Below, one piece after another: positions 33,914-42,750 of a stretch of DNA of 64,000 nt. The DNA is from Nonomuraea deserti. Its GTDB lineage: Bacteria > Actinomycetota > Actinomycetes > Streptosporangiales > Streptosporangiaceae. The notes under the pieces were generated by a model. That model was given only the letters and a program-made list of their open reading frames with translations. It was not told the DNA's origin and did no database searches. How positions within the stretch are numbered: position 1 is the first letter of the stretch; every line of letters begins with the position of its first letter. Position numbers and translations under genes: made by a program. The stretch spans positions 25,323-89,322 of the forward strand of contig NZ_SMKO01000017.1 in assembly GCF_004348685.1 (NCBI RefSeq), written 5' to 3'.

Positions 33914-34648
33914 TCACAAGACAGGGACGGCGAAGCCGTACGGGAGCTCCAGGCGGTGCCTGGCCAGCAGTTCGGCGTCGGAGAGCAGCGTACGCGTGGG
34001 TCCATCGGCGGCGATCACCCCGTCGGAGAGAATGAGCGCGCGCTCGCACAACTCCAGCGCGTACGGCAGGTCGTGCGTGACCATGAGCACCGTCACGTCC
34101 AGGGAGCGCAGGATCTCCGCCAGCTCCCTGCGGGCGGCCGGGTCGAGGTTGGACGAGGGCTCGTCGAGCACGAGGATCTCCGGCTCCATGGCGAGCACCG
34201 TCGCGACCGCCACCCGGCGCCGCTGCCCGAACGACAGGTGGTGCGGCGGCCGGTCGACGGCGTCCAGCATGCCGACCCGCTCCAGCGCGTCCTTGACCAC
34301 GCGGTCGAGGTCTTCGCCCCGCAGGCCCGCGTTCGCCGGGCCGAACGCCACGTCGTCCCTGACCGTGGGCATGAAGAGCTGGTCGTCCGGGTCCTGGAAG
34401 ACCAGGCCGACGCGCTGCCTGACCTCGGAGAGGGTGTCCTTGCGTACGGGGGTGCCCGCCACGGTGACGCTGCCGTGGCCGGCGGTGAGGATGCCGTTGA
34501 GGTGCATGACGAGCGTGGTCTTGCCGGCGCCGTTCGGGCCGAGCAGGGCCACCCGCTCGCCGCGGGCGATCGACAGGTCGACGCCGAACAACGCCTGCGT
34601 GCCGTCGGGGTAGGCATAGGCGAGCTGCCTGACTTCCAGAGAGTTCAC
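33914..34648 (-). CDS. cbiO: Cobalt/nickel ECF transporter ATPase
   Basis: This 244-aa ATPase has Walker A LLGPNGAGKTTLVMHLNG, Q-loop VGLVFQDPDDQLFMPTVRDD (typical of CbiO/EcfA), signature LSFGQRRRVAVA, Walker B ILVLDEPSSNLDP and switch His VTHD. The signature is LSFGQ rather than LSGGQ, as in some ECF ATPases. GTG 34648 overlaps the cbiQ stop (GTGA), so it is translationally coupled to the permease. Confidence 0.92.
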   Translation of the reverse strand: MNSLEVRQLAYAYPDGTQALFGVDLSIARGERVALLGPNGAGKTTLVMHLNGILTAGHGSVTVAGTPVRKDTLSEVRQRVGLVFQDPDDQLFMPTVRDDVAFGPANAGLRGEDLDRVVKDALERVGMLDAVDRPPHHLSFGQRRRVAVATVLAMEPEILVLDEPSSNLDPAARRELAEILRSLDVTVLMVTHDLPYALELCERALILSDGVIAADGPTRTLLSDAELLARHRLELPYGFAVPVL

Positions 34649-35400
34649 AAGGACAGTCCCAACACTGCGAGGGCCGCCGCGGGCAGGGCGAGCGCCGTGC
34701 CCCACTGGCCCACAGATGCCGAAATATCACGAATCATCGGCATCCGCCCTGAGTATCCCCGGCTGAGCATCGCGAGATGCACCCGCTCCCCCCGTTCGTA
34801 CGACCGGATGAACAGCGCCCCGGCAGATCGGGCGACCACCGGGATCTGCCGGAAATTCCGCGCCTCAAACCCGCGGGACTCCCGCGCCACCCGCATCCGC
34901 CGCATCTCATCCATGATCACGTCCAGGTATCTCAGCATGAACATGGCGATCTGCACCAGCAAGCCGGGCAACCTGAGCCGCTGCGCCCCGATCAGCACCT
35001 CCCGCGGCTCGGTGGTGGCCGCCAGCAGGACCGAGGCGGCCACCCCGAGCGTCGCCTTGGCCAGGATGTTCCAGGCCGCCCAGAGCCCGGGCACGCTCAG
35101 AGAGAGCCCCAGCACCGTGATCCGCTCGCCCAGCCCGATGACCGGGATGAGCAAGGCGAACAGCACGAAGGGCACCTCGATCACCATGCGCCGCACCATG
35201 TGAGCCACCGGCACCCGCGCGGCCAGCGCGACGCCGCCGAGCAGCGCCGCGTAGGCCGCGAAGGCCCAGAACCGCTCGCGCGGCGTGGCCACCACGACGA
35301 GGGCGAAGGCGAGGACCGCCAGCAGCTTGCACTGCGGCGGCAGCCGGTGCACCACCGAAACGCCTGGCAGATAGAGCTGGTGATGATGCCCGGCACCCAC
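34645..35400 (-). CDS. cbiQ: Cobalt/nickel ECF transporter T component
   Basis: This 251-aa integral membrane protein has a conserved HRLPPQCKLLAVLAFALVVV start, about five helices, and the coupling motifs RMRVARESRGFE and ERVHLAMLSRGYSG (Ala-Arg-Gly boxes that contact the ATPase). It is the T component of a group I ECF transporter. It lies 3 bp after cbiM and overlaps cbiO. Confidence 0.92.
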   Translation of the reverse strand: MGAGHHHQLYLPGVSVVHRLPPQCKLLAVLAFALVVVATPRERFWAFAAYAALLGGVALAARVPVAHMVRRMVIEVPFVLFALLIPVIGLGERITVLGLSLSVPGLWAAWNILAKATLGVAASVLLAATTEPREVLIGAQRLRLPGLLVQIAMFMLRYLDVIMDEMRRMRVARESRGFEARNFRQIPVVARSAGALFIRSYERGERVHLAMLSRGYSGRMPMIRDISASVGQWGTALALPAAALAVLGLSL

Positions 35401-35403
35401 GTG

Positions 35404-36408
35404 TCACACCTTGATCTGGTTACGGCTCCGCGCGGCGTAGGCCACCGCCCCGGTGAGAACCAGCACCAGGCCGACGCCGATGACGCCGGCGACGCCGACG
35501 GGGATGCCGCCCACCTCACCGTAGTCGGCCAGCGCCCACGAGCCGAACAGGTGGTCGGCCGCCCGGTCGATGAAGCCCTTGTCCTCGGCGACCGCCTCCA
35601 GCCCGTCGGGCGAGGAGGAGGCGAAGAACGACACGAGCCCGGCCAGCACGAGCGTCACGCCGACGCCGCCGAGCAGGAACGGCCTGAGCGCGCCGGGAGC
35701 CGCGGGGGCCGGCTCGGGCTCGCCCACGGGGGTGCCGCTGCCGTCGGCTCCGCGCAGGACCAGCGGCTTGGCCAGGCCGGCGGCGCCGTACACGAGGTCG
35801 GGCCGGACGGCGAGCACGGCGCCGACGGTCGCGGCGGTGATCAGGCCCTCGCCGATGCCGATCAGCAGGTGCACGCCGCCCATCGCGGCGGCCACCGTGC
35901 CCACGTCGATCGGCGCGGTCCCGCCGATCCAGAACAGCAGCGTGAACGCCAGCGCGGAGACCGGCACGGAGACCAGCGCGGCCAGGAACGCGGCCACCAC
36001 CACCTGGCCCCTGACCAACCCCGTGACCAGCCTGAAGACGCCCCAGCCGGCCAGCACGGTGACGAGGCCCATGAGCGTGATGTTGACGCCGAGCGCGGTC
36101 AGCCCTCCGTCGGCGAAGAACACCCCCTGCACGAGCAGGACCACGGCCATGCACAACACGCCCGTATAGGGCCCGACGAGGATCGCCGCCAGCGCGCCGC
36201 CCAGCAGGTGGCCGCTGGTGCCCGCGGCGACGGGGAAGTTGAGCATCTGTACGGCGAAGACGAACGCGGCGACGAGCCCGGCCATGGGCGCGGTCCTGTC
36301 GTCGAGCTCGCGCCGTGCCCCCCTCAGGCAGACCGCGACCCCCGCGGCCGCCACGACTCCAGCCGAGATCGACGTCGCTGCGTTGAAGAAGCCATCGGGT
36401 ACGTGCAC
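35404..36408 (-). CDS. cbiM: Cobalt/nickel-binding S component with fused CbiN-like PDGLE domain
   Basis: The protein has about 334 aa. The N-terminal CbiM part starts with GTG 36408, giving Met-His-Val-Pro-Asp-Gly. This keeps the metal-binding His at position 2, and GGAGG lies 7 nt upstream. An ATG start 15 nt earlier would bury this His. HLLGGALAAILVGPYTGVL and GVHLLIGIGEGLITA are family motifs. After a Pro-rich linker, a C-terminal part with SSSPDGLEAVAEDKGF is a CbiN-like PDGLE domain. No B12 riboswitch was seen in the short upstream region. Confidence 0.9.
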   Translation of the reverse strand: MHVPDGFFNAATSISAGVVAAAGVAVCLRGARRELDDRTAPMAGLVAAFVFAVQMLNFPVAAGTSGHLLGGALAAILVGPYTGVLCMAVVLLVQGVFFADGGLTALGVNITLMGLVTVLAGWGVFRLVTGLVRGQVVVAAFLAALVSVPVSALAFTLLFWIGGTAPIDVGTVAAAMGGVHLLIGIGEGLITAATVGAVLAVRPDLVYGAAGLAKPLVLRGADGSGTPVGEPEPAPAAPGALRPFLLGGVGVTLVLAGLVSFFASSSPDGLEAVAEDKGFIDRAADHLFGSWALADYGEVGGIPVGVAGVIGVGLVLVLTGAVAYAARSRNQIKV

Positions 36409-36488
36409 AGCGCTGCCTCCCATAACGGGCGGGACGAGACCAACGTTCCTACTTTAGGACATCGTCTTGCACCTGCACATAGATGGCA

Positions 36489-38297
36489 TTAGCGAATGAC
36501 TCTTCTGATGACCGCCCGGACCGTCAGCCGCCGCACCGCCGTGCTCAGCCGCCCCCGCGTCGCGTACGGCCGCACGCTCCTGCGCAGGGCCGCCCACCAC
36601 CACCTGCGCGGCCTCACGACCGTGCCCGCGCCCGCCTCGATCCTGAACCGCGCGGCCGGCCCGCCCAGGTCGAGCTCCAGGTACGCGTCCCAGGTGCCCG
36701 GCGGGAGCCGGCCCACCGCCAGCCCGGCCGCGAACCCGCCCCCGGGCAGCGCCGTCACCGGCTCGGCCCGCTCGCGCCCGCTGCGCCGCTCCCGCCAGAC
36801 GATCCGCCGGATCGCCGCGGGCTCGGGTGCGGTGTCGACGACGCTGATCTCGCCGTCGACGAGCAGCCGCTGCCACAGGCCCCACCGCGTCCTGATGAGC
36901 TTCGCGCCGCCCGGCACGGCGACCACGTGGCCGCCGACGTCGATGCTGAGGTTGCCGTTGTCCCTGGTGAAGTAGGGCAGGATCACGACGCCGCCGATCA
37001 TCCGGGGCAGCGGCCGGTTGACGCCGGTCTCGCGGTCGGCGCCCAGCCGGCCGAACCGCAGCGCGCCCTCGACCTCGACCGCCACCCGCAGGTCCCAGAT
37101 CCCGGAGGCGAGCGCGGACACGTCCACCCGCACGGTGAACTCGCCGCCCTTGCGCTCGGCAGGGATGACCACCTCGGCGGCCGGGTCGTGCCGCGAGCGC
37201 AGCACCACGGCCAGACCGTGGTCCCTGGCGATGCCGTGCAACCCGGCGGAGCCCGTCACCACCAGGTGGTCGCCGTCCCAGCACACCCCGGTCAGCCGGC
37301 GTCGCACGGTGGCGCTCTCGATGCGGGCCAAGCGCACGAGGCGGTCGATGTCGTCGAGCGCGGTCGCCCGCTGCCGGTCGATGCTGTTGAGCCGCTCGTG
37401 CACGCCCGGCGTGTACCACTCGTCGCAGAGCGCCGCCACCTCGCGCGCGATGTCCTTGCGCCGCACGTCGTCGCTCTCCAGGAACACGGCCCCGAGCTGG
37501 GTGAACACGTCGAGCCTGAAGTGCCTGCGGAGCAGGTGGTCGCGGAGCGGGCCGGGCTCGACGTGCTCGGTCATGAGCCGGATCGGCTCCCTGATCATGG
37601 CCAGCCAGGCGAGCGGGTCTCTGCTGCCCGCCTGCTGCATGATGCTGGTGCCGTCGGGCCTGGCCATCAGGTGGTAGCAGTCGTAGTCGGCCACCACGGA
37701 GATCACCTCGGCGTGGCAGTAGGCGTGGACGGTGAAGAGGATGTCCTCGCCGACGCGCATGCCCTCCCCGAACCTGATCCGGTGGCGATCCAGCATGTCC
37801 CTTCTGAAGAGCTTGAAACAGCACAGGCTGTTGTAGACGCAGCTGTCGCCCAGCTCCACCCGGTCGGCGCTCTGCTGGAACATCGACACGGGCGCCCTCC
37901 GGCCGTGCCCCACGATCTTGCCGAGCACGACGTCGGAGTCGTTCCTGTCGGCCATGGCGACCATGCGCTCCAGCGCCTGGGGGCCGAGGTGGTCGTCGGC
38001 GTCGCAGAAGAAGACGTACCGGCCGGTGGCGTGCTCGAGCCCGACGTTGCGCGGCCGGCCCGCGCCGCCGCTGCCATCGATGTGGATCACCTTGACGCTG
38101 GACGGGTGGTAGGCGGCGTAGAGGTCGAGGAGCTCGCCGCTGCCGTCGGTGGAGCCGTCGTCGACGACGATCAGCTCCTTCTTCACCCGCTGGACGAGTG
38201 CCGCGGTGAGGCACCGGTCGAGGTAGGCCCGGCAGTTGTGCACCGGGATGACGACGCTGACGTCAACCGGGTCCTCGCCGTTCTCCGTATCCGACAT
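36489..38297 (-). CDS. Family 2 glycosyltransferase with C-terminal beta domains
   Basis: The protein has 602 aa. Residues ~10-240 form a GT-A transferase: DVSVVIPVHNCRAYLDRCL, VDDGSTDGS, NVGLEHATGRYVFFCDADD (metal-binding DxD), and EDILFTVHAYCHA (catalytic base region). Residues ~340-560 carry beta-rich domains such as GIWDLRVAVEVEG and GTWDAYLELDLGG, like TarS/TarP-type or bacterial wall-teichoic/capsule transferases. The C-terminus is very basic (RRSVRPYATRGRLS), which would suit membrane contact. ATG 38297 follows GAGG. It is likely a cell-surface polymer enzyme; the acceptor is unknown. Confidence 0.82.
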   Translation of the reverse strand: MSDTENGEDPVDVSVVIPVHNCRAYLDRCLTAALVQRVKKELIVVDDGSTDGSGELLDLYAAYHPSSVKVIHIDGSGGAGRPRNVGLEHATGRYVFFCDADDHLGPQALERMVAMADRNDSDVVLGKIVGHGRRAPVSMFQQSADRVELGDSCVYNSLCCFKLFRRDMLDRHRIRFGEGMRVGEDILFTVHAYCHAEVISVVADYDCYHLMARPDGTSIMQQAGSRDPLAWLAMIREPIRLMTEHVEPGPLRDHLLRRHFRLDVFTQLGAVFLESDDVRRKDIAREVAALCDEWYTPGVHERLNSIDRQRATALDDIDRLVRLARIESATVRRRLTGVCWDGDHLVVTGSAGLHGIARDHGLAVVLRSRHDPAAEVVIPAERKGGEFTVRVDVSALASGIWDLRVAVEVEGALRFGRLGADRETGVNRPLPRMIGGVVILPYFTRDNGNLSIDVGGHVVAVPGGAKLIRTRWGLWQRLLVDGEISVVDTAPEPAAIRRIVWRERRSGRERAEPVTALPGGGFAAGLAVGRLPPGTWDAYLELDLGGPAARFRIEAGAGTVVRPRRWWWAALRRSVRPYATRGRLSTAVRRLTVRAVIRRVIR

Positions 38298-38485
38298 CAC
38301 CACTACCTCACGTTGCGCCGCCGTTCGGTTTCAGTATGTGACGAACGGCCATGCCCGCGGGGGGCGATCGGAGGTCTTCAACTCCGTCTTTTGTCTACAC
38401 CGGAGGTTCGCGACATTTCTCCAATAAGTGCCAGCAAAGGCCGCCAAATACCGCATTCATCCCGCGCCGAACCGCATTCAGGGAC

Positions 38486-38515
38486 GAGGTTTTCCCTCCG
38501 GGGGGAAGAAACCTC
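38486..38515. terminator. Hairpin in the intergenic region
   Basis: GAGGTTT and AAACCTC arms with inner TCCC/GGGA pairing form a stem-loop 100 bp before the gene at 38616. The surrounding 300 bp holds no other gene. It may be a leader structure or terminator. Confidence 0.4.
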
Positions 38516-38615
38516 TCCGCGGGGAGCATTGAGGCACCCCCCTCCTGCGCCAGTGATCCTCTCGGACGGGTTGCGCGTCTACAGTTAGGCATCCTTGACC
38601 GGGAGGTGGCGGGAC

Positions 38616-38975
38616 ATGGCATCAGATCTCCGCAGGCGCACGGGCCACGGTTCGGCCGTGCACGCCGCAGAGTTCATCGTCTCCTCGGCTCGGCTGGGAG
38701 AGCTGCACGACTGCTCGGCCCTGCTCCGCCGTACGAGGATGCGGGCGGCGGAAATCGTGGACGAGGCCCGCACGCTGCTCGCCGAGGCCGAGCGGCACGG
38801 CCACGCCGACCGCGTTCGCGCCCTGCGCGAGCAGCTCGACCAGGCGCGCCGGTCGTACTCCCAGGTGCTGGACGCGTACGTGACGATCTGCGGCAAGATC
38901 ACCGAGGAGCGGCAGGCCATCATCCGGGCACAGGTCGAACGGGATCGCCGGTCAGGCTTGTCAGGGGTGGCCTGA
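38616..38975 (+). CDS. Small helical protein, unknown
   Basis: This 119-aa protein is almost entirely alpha-helical, with heptad-like charged stretches ([37 protein letters not shown]). It has no membrane segment. GGGAGG lies 9 nt before ATG 38616. It lies 17 bp upstream of a ClpX zinc-finger protein whose own promoter overlaps its 3' end. A coiled-coil adaptor or regulator is possible but not shown. Confidence 0.65.
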   Translation: MASDLRRRTGHGSAVHAAEFIVSSARLGELHDCSALLRRTRMRAAEIVDEARTLLAEAERHGHADRVRALREQLDQARRSYSQVLDAYVTICGKITEERQAIIRAQVERDRRSGLSGVA

Positions 38976-38986
38976 CGAGCTACTGT
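38958..38986 (+). promoter_or_regulatory. Promoter for a leaderless transcript
   Basis: TTGTCA (38958-38963), 17-bp spacer, TACTGT (38981-38986). The ATG of the next gene lies 6 nt further on, so transcription should begin at or beside the A of the start codon. It sits inside the end of the preceding gene. Confidence 0.65.
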
Positions 38987-38992
38987 CAGGGC

Positions 38993-39358
38993 ATGCCTGA
39001 CTGGAAAGACAGGATCCGCTGCTCGTTCTGCCACAAGAAGAGCGCGGACGTGCGCAAGGTCATCGCCGGCCCCGGCGTGCACATCTGCGATGAGTGCGTC
39101 GGCCTGTGCAACGACATCATCGAGCAGGACCACCGGGAGCCGTCACCCGAGCCGCGGCTGCCCCTGTGGGAGTCCATGACCGACGAGCAGATCCTCAACC
39201 ATCTCCCCAAGATCGCCGCCGTGCAGGCACAGGTCGACGACAACCTGCGCGACTGGGTGGCGCACCTGCGCACCAGGGACGTCAGCTGGGAGCGCATCGG
39301 CACGTCGCTCGGCATGACCCGGCAGTCGGCGTGGGAACGTTTCAGGAGCGAGGCATGA
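38993..39358 (+). CDS. Stand-alone ClpX-type zinc-finger protein with HTH-like C-terminus
   Basis: This 121-aa protein has residues ~8-40 as the ClpX C4 zinc-binding domain (C10-x2-C13, C32-x2-C35; [19 protein letters not shown]). ClpX's AAA+ module is absent. The C-terminal ~50 residues ([20 protein letters not shown]) look like a helix-turn-helix. The ClpX zinc domain docks adaptors and substrates, so the protein may be an adaptor or a DNA-binding regulator. There is no ribosome site; the promoter position suggests leaderless translation. Confidence 0.8.
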   Translation: MPDWKDRIRCSFCHKKSADVRKVIAGPGVHICDECVGLCNDIIEQDHREPSPEPRLPLWESMTDEQILNHLPKIAAVQAQVDDNLRDWVAHLRTRDVSWERIGTSLGMTRQSAWERFRSEA

Positions 39359-39410
39359 CGGGTGAACCATCGTGAGGCGCGGGGCGTCCCATAATGAGGA
39401 AGGCCCCGCC

Positions 39411-39506
39411 ATGCGCGTCCTCGACGGTCCCGCGGCGTACGATCTCGTGAGCTTCACTGCGATCGTGGCGCCGCACGAAGAGGCGGAACGGCCGGCCTCC
39501 GGATGA
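39411..39506 (+). CDS. Possible 31-aa small protein
   Basis: The short ORF begins MRVLDGPAAYDLVSFTAIVA. It has a GAGGAAGG ribosome site about 9 nt upstream, and a perfect 15-bp terminator begins 4 nt after its stop. Those signals are the only support. Function is unknown. Confidence 0.35.
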   Translation: MRVLDGPAAYDLVSFTAIVAPHEEAERPASG

Positions 39507-39510
39507 ACGG

Positions 39511-39545
39511 GCTCCAGCTCCCCGGCCGCCCCGGGGAGCTGGAGC
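39511..39545. terminator. Hairpin terminator
   Basis: This is a perfect 15-bp stem (39511-39525 and 39531-39545) with a 5-nt loop. It lies between a possible small ORF and the convergent CGNR gene. Confidence 0.8.
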
Positions 39546-39591
39546 AGGGGGCCACCCCCGCCTTTCCCGTACGCCGGCCGGAGCCGGTGCC

Positions 39592-40161
39592 TCAGCCCGC
39601 CCGGCCCCTGGCCCTGAAGGCCGCCGTCTTGACGCGGTTCTGGCAGGCCGTGGAGCAGAACCTGCGGGTGCCGTTGCGCGACACGTCCACATAGACGCGG
39701 TCGCAGTGGGGCGCGGTGCAGACACCGAGGCGGTCGGCGAACTCACCGCCCAGCACGATCGCCAGGCCCGTGGCGCAGCTCGCCGCCCAGCCGTCGGCCA
39801 GGGTGTCACGGTGGCCGTGGAAGTGCAGGTGCCACGGCTCCCCGTCGTGCCTGTCCAGGACCGGACGGGCGCCGGTCTCCGCCAGCAGCGCATTGACCCG
39901 CGTGGCCGCGGTGTCGATGTCGTCCGCGGCGACGGCGGCGAAGATCTCGCGCAGGCGGGCCGCGACCTCGGCCAGCGCGGCGCCCTCGGCGGCGGTGACC
40001 TCGCGGTAGGCCTGGTGGACCGTACGCAGGGCCTCGACCGCGGCGGCCGCGGGATCGGCCGGTGCGGGGCAGGGGCGGCCCCGTCGCTCGCCGGGGGTCA
40101 GGGCGTTGACGAGCGCCACCGTGACCCGGACCACCGCATCCGTGTGACTGTTGTAATCCAA
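39592..40161 (-). CDS. CGNR zinc-finger transcriptional regulator
   Basis: The protein has 189 aa. The N-terminal DUF1470/ABATE-type domain starts YNSHTDAVVRVTVALVNALT. The C-terminal CGNR finger is CTAPHCDRVYVDVSRNGTRR, then FCSTACQNRVKTAAFR with paired cysteines. Such proteins are stress- or ligand-responsive regulators. The start is TTG 40161. It is divergent from a methyltransferase gene, with inverted repeats in the 70-bp gap, so it may control that gene. Confidence 0.87.
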   Translation of the reverse strand: MDYNSHTDAVVRVTVALVNALTPGERRGRPCPAPADPAAAAVEALRTVHQAYREVTAAEGAALAEVAARLREIFAAVAADDIDTAATRVNALLAETGARPVLDRHDGEPWHLHFHGHRDTLADGWAASCATGLAIVLGGEFADRLGVCTAPHCDRVYVDVSRNGTRRFCSTACQNRVKTAAFRARGRAG

Positions 40162-40192
40162 TTGACCGGTTACACCTTCGCGAGTTAACGTG

Positions 40193-40220
40193 TGACCGTT
40201 GAAAGCTTAGACGACGGTCA
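40193..40220. promoter_or_regulatory. Inverted repeat between CGNR regulator and methyltransferase
   Basis: TGACCGT (40193-40199) and ACGGTCA (40214-40220) are perfect 7-bp arms 14 nt apart. They lie directly before the methyltransferase's AAGGAG ribosome site. It is a candidate operator or leader hairpin. Confidence 0.4.
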
Positions 40221-40233
40221 CAAGGAGACGTTC

Positions 40234-40989
40234 ATGCTCACCCACGATGCCGCAATGCAGTGGATGGCGCGCTGGGACCGCCAGCAGGAGGGCTACCTTC
40301 CCGACCGGGAGGAGCGGTTCACGGTGCTGATCGACGCCGTGGAGGCGCTGGGGCGGCCCGACCCGGTGGTCATCGACCTCGGCTGCGGCCCCGGCTCGCT
40401 GTCGGCACGGCTGCTGGAGCGGCTGCCCGAGGCCCGGGTCGTCTGCGTCGACGCCGATCCGCTGCTGATCGGGCTGGGGCGGGCCGCGTACCCCGGGTTG
40501 CGGTTCGTGTCCGCGGACCTGCGCGGAGGCGGCTGGACGGAGTTGCTCGAGCTCGACCGGCCCGCCGACGCCGCGGTCAGCACGACGGCGCTGCACTGGA
40601 TCTCCGGCCCCGAGCTGAAGAACGTCTACGCGGAGTTGGCGACCGTGCTGCGTCCCGGCGGGGTGCTGCTCAACGGCGACCACATGGACACCGACGACGC
40701 CACGCCGGTGTTGTCCGGCCTGGAGCGCGCCGTGCACGAGCGCGAGACCGAGCGGACCTTCGGCAGGAACCGGCCGGAGGCCTGGCGGGCCTGGTGGGAC
40801 GCGATCGAGGCCGACCCCGCCCTCGCCGAGCTCAACGAGGCCCGCACCACCGCCGGGGCCGACCACCGCGGCTCGGAGTCCCGCCTCCTGTCGGATCACG
40901 TCAAGGCCCTCGAAGAGGCGGGCTTCACGGAGATCGGCACGCTCTGGCAGCGCGGCAACAACCGGCTGCTGTGCGGTGTACGCGGCTAG
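40234..40989 (+). CDS. Class I SAM-dependent methyltransferase
   Basis: This 251-aa protein has VVIDLGCGPGSLSARLLERL (SAM motif I), VVCVDADPLLIGLGRAA (motif II acidic loop), AVSTTALHWI, and VLRPGGVLLNGDHM. It resembles trans-aconitate/ubiquinone-type small-molecule methyltransferases. ATG 40234 follows AAGGAG by 6 nt. Its stop overlaps the stop of the facing small membrane-protein gene. The substrate is unknown. Confidence 0.85.
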   Translation: MLTHDAAMQWMARWDRQQEGYLPDREERFTVLIDAVEALGRPDPVVIDLGCGPGSLSARLLERLPEARVVCVDADPLLIGLGRAAYPGLRFVSADLRGGGWTELLELDRPADAAVSTTALHWISGPELKNVYAELATVLRPGGVLLNGDHMDTDDATPVLSGLERAVHERETERTFGRNRPEAWRAWWDAIEADPALAELNEARTTAGADHRGSESRLLSDHVKALEEAGFTEIGTLWQRGNNRLLCGVRG

Positions 40990-41186
40990 TTCATGATCCG
41001 GTGCAGCAGCCCGACGAGGCCGAGGGCCGTGGCGACACCCGCTCCGGCCCAGCCGGACAGGCCGCCGACGGTCAGCCCGCCCAGGAAGGCGGTGATCAGG
41101 ATCAGCACCCAGCGTTGCGGGATGCGCTCCGGCTCGCGGGCCGGAGCGGGCTCTTCCCGTTGGGGACGCCTTCTGGATAATCTCAT
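40986..41186 (-). CDS. Small membrane protein (66 aa)
   Basis: The N-terminal 25 residues are very basic and Pro/Glu-rich (MRLSRRRPQREEPAPAREPE). Two short hydrophobic segments follow (WVLILITAFLGGLTVGG and [12 protein letters not shown]). ATG 41186 has AAAGGAA upstream. Longer upstream extension is not protein-like. Function is unknown. Confidence 0.6.
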   Translation of the reverse strand: MRLSRRRPQREEPAPAREPERIPQRWVLILITAFLGGLTVGGLSGWAGAGVATALGLVGLLHRIMN

Positions 41187-41460
41187 CGACAGCGGTTTCC
41201 TTTCATGACACGTGTGGACTGACACCGCGAGAGCGGCCTTTCTGGGAGCACAGAGAGGCCGCTCGTTTTCATTCACGAGAGTGACACAAGATTCGCCTGA
41301 GGTGTGACGCTTTTTCTCCTCAAATTGGCATACGCGCGGAGTGCGGGTAGAGAATTCTTCTACGCGGATGTGGGGACGTAGCACGTCAAGGCACTCAAGC
41401 GATACCGCAGATTCCACACGCTTTTGCATTTTTCGCACCGCCTGCCGCAGGATGCCACGC

Positions 41461-41946
41461 ATGAAGGAAATCACCGAGGAACTGGCGAAGGTGCTGATCC
41501 CCGAACCGGTCGAGGAGCAGGACGAGGACCCCGACGACTACACGGCACGCGCGCAGAGCGCGAGCGAGGCGAGAAACGCCCTGGTCGGGGAGCTCATGAT
41601 GGCGGCAGGAGCATCGCCGGCCGAGGATCCGGTGCTGGCGCGACTCGGGGAACTCGCCGCGCAGAAGCGCGAGATACAACGACAAATACGACTTATCACA
41701 GCATATGCGCGCGAATTCGTACGGCCGGAGCCGTACCGGCTGCGGGCGCTCGCCGAGGCGGCGGGAATGTCGATCTCCACCATCCGCACCATGTATGACA
41801 CGGAAGACAAAATTGCCGTCGCCACGCGGATCGGGAGAAAAGATGTGAAGAATACCGTTCACCCCGTCGTCGGCGAACAATGGCGGCGGCTTCCCGCCCG
41901 CCACACGGCCGACGACGCGGCCTCGCCCCTGAGCCCCGACCGGTGA
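41461..41946 (+). CDS. Helix-turn-helix DNA-binding protein
   Basis: This 161-aa protein begins MKEITEELAKVLIPEP, with an acidic region, a helical middle (LARLGELAAQKREIQRQIRL) and an HTH near residues 95-130 (YRLRALAEAAGMSISTIRTM). The HTH resembles sigma-region-4/IS-type folds. The preceding 270 bp is AT-richer than its surroundings and should contain its promoter. The target is unknown. Confidence 0.7.
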   Translation: MKEITEELAKVLIPEPVEEQDEDPDDYTARAQSASEARNALVGELMMAAGASPAEDPVLARLGELAAQKREIQRQIRLITAYAREFVRPEPYRLRALAEAAGMSISTIRTMYDTEDKIAVATRIGRKDVKNTVHPVVGEQWRRLPARHTADDAASPLSPDR

Positions 41947-41952
41947 GCGCCG

Positions 41953-41982
41953 TTGCCATCGGATCATCCAGCTGCCTACATA
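41953..41982 (+). promoter_or_regulatory. Promoter for the frameshifted methyltransferase
   Basis: TTGCCA (41953-41958), 18-bp spacer, TACATA (41977-41982). ATG 41988 is only 5 nt beyond, so a leaderless or near-leaderless transcript is expected. Confidence 0.5.
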
Positions 41983-41987
41983 AAGAC

Positions 41988-42706
41988 ATGCCACGAAATG
42001 ACACTCGCCACCCCCGCCCCGCCTGGTGGTTCCCCGAGTACGCACCCGTCGGCGTCGATCTCGGCAGCCCGGACGCCGTCGCCGCGTACGACAGGAACCA
42101 GGGCACCGACTCCGCCGCCGACGACGCCCTGCTCGACCGGCTGGACGTCACGGAGGGCACCCGTCTGGTCGATCTGGCGTGCGGGACCGGCTCGCTCGTC
42201 GTGCAGGCGGCCCGGCGCGGGGCGGAGGCGCACGGCGTCGACGTCTCCGCGGAGATGCTGAAATACGCCCAGGCGCGTGCCGAGCAGTTCGAGGTCGACC
42301 CCCACTGGCACCAGGCAGGCTTCCTCGACTACGCGCACCCACACGACGCCCTCGCCGACGTGGTCACCACCGGATCGGCGCTTCACCAGCTGCCGGACTT
42401 CTGGAAGCAGCAGGCCCTGCGCAACGCGGCCGCGATGCTCCGGCCCGGCGGCACGTTCTCTACCTGCGGGACGTCATCTTCAGCTTCCCGCCTGACGCCG
42501 CCGACCTCCACCTGCGTCACTGGATCGGGAGCGCGGGGCGCGCCGAGGGAGAGGGGTTCACCAGGGCGGATTTCGAGGCACACGTACGCGAGGAGTTCTC
42601 CACGTACACGTGGATCATGGAGGGCCTGCTGGAGCGGGCCGGCTTCGAGATCGTCACCCACGGCTCCATCAGCCTCACCCACGCGGAGTACTCTGCCGCG
42701 TGCTGA
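41988..42706 (+). pseudogene. SAM-dependent methyltransferase interrupted by a frameshift
   Basis: Frame 1 (41988 to ~42458) encodes TRLVDLACGTGSLVVQAAR (SAM motif I), YAQARAEQFEVDPHWHQAG and AMLRPGGTF. Family continuity then jumps to another frame from ~42461 with YLRDVIFSFPPDAADLHLRH to EYSAAC at stop 42706. The switch lies in TTCTCTAC (42456-42463), a net one-base shift. Both halves look conserved, so this is either a recent mutation, a sequencing error or programmed slippage. It resembles small class I methyltransferases. Confidence 0.75.
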
Positions 42707-42750
42707 AGTGAGCTCTATACACCTAACCAAGCGCTTGCTACGCTCCGCCC

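Noticed and set aside
36409..36488. Cobalamin or nickel riboswitch before cbiM
   Set aside because: The region is only ~80 bp and shows no B12-box or conserved aptamer core.
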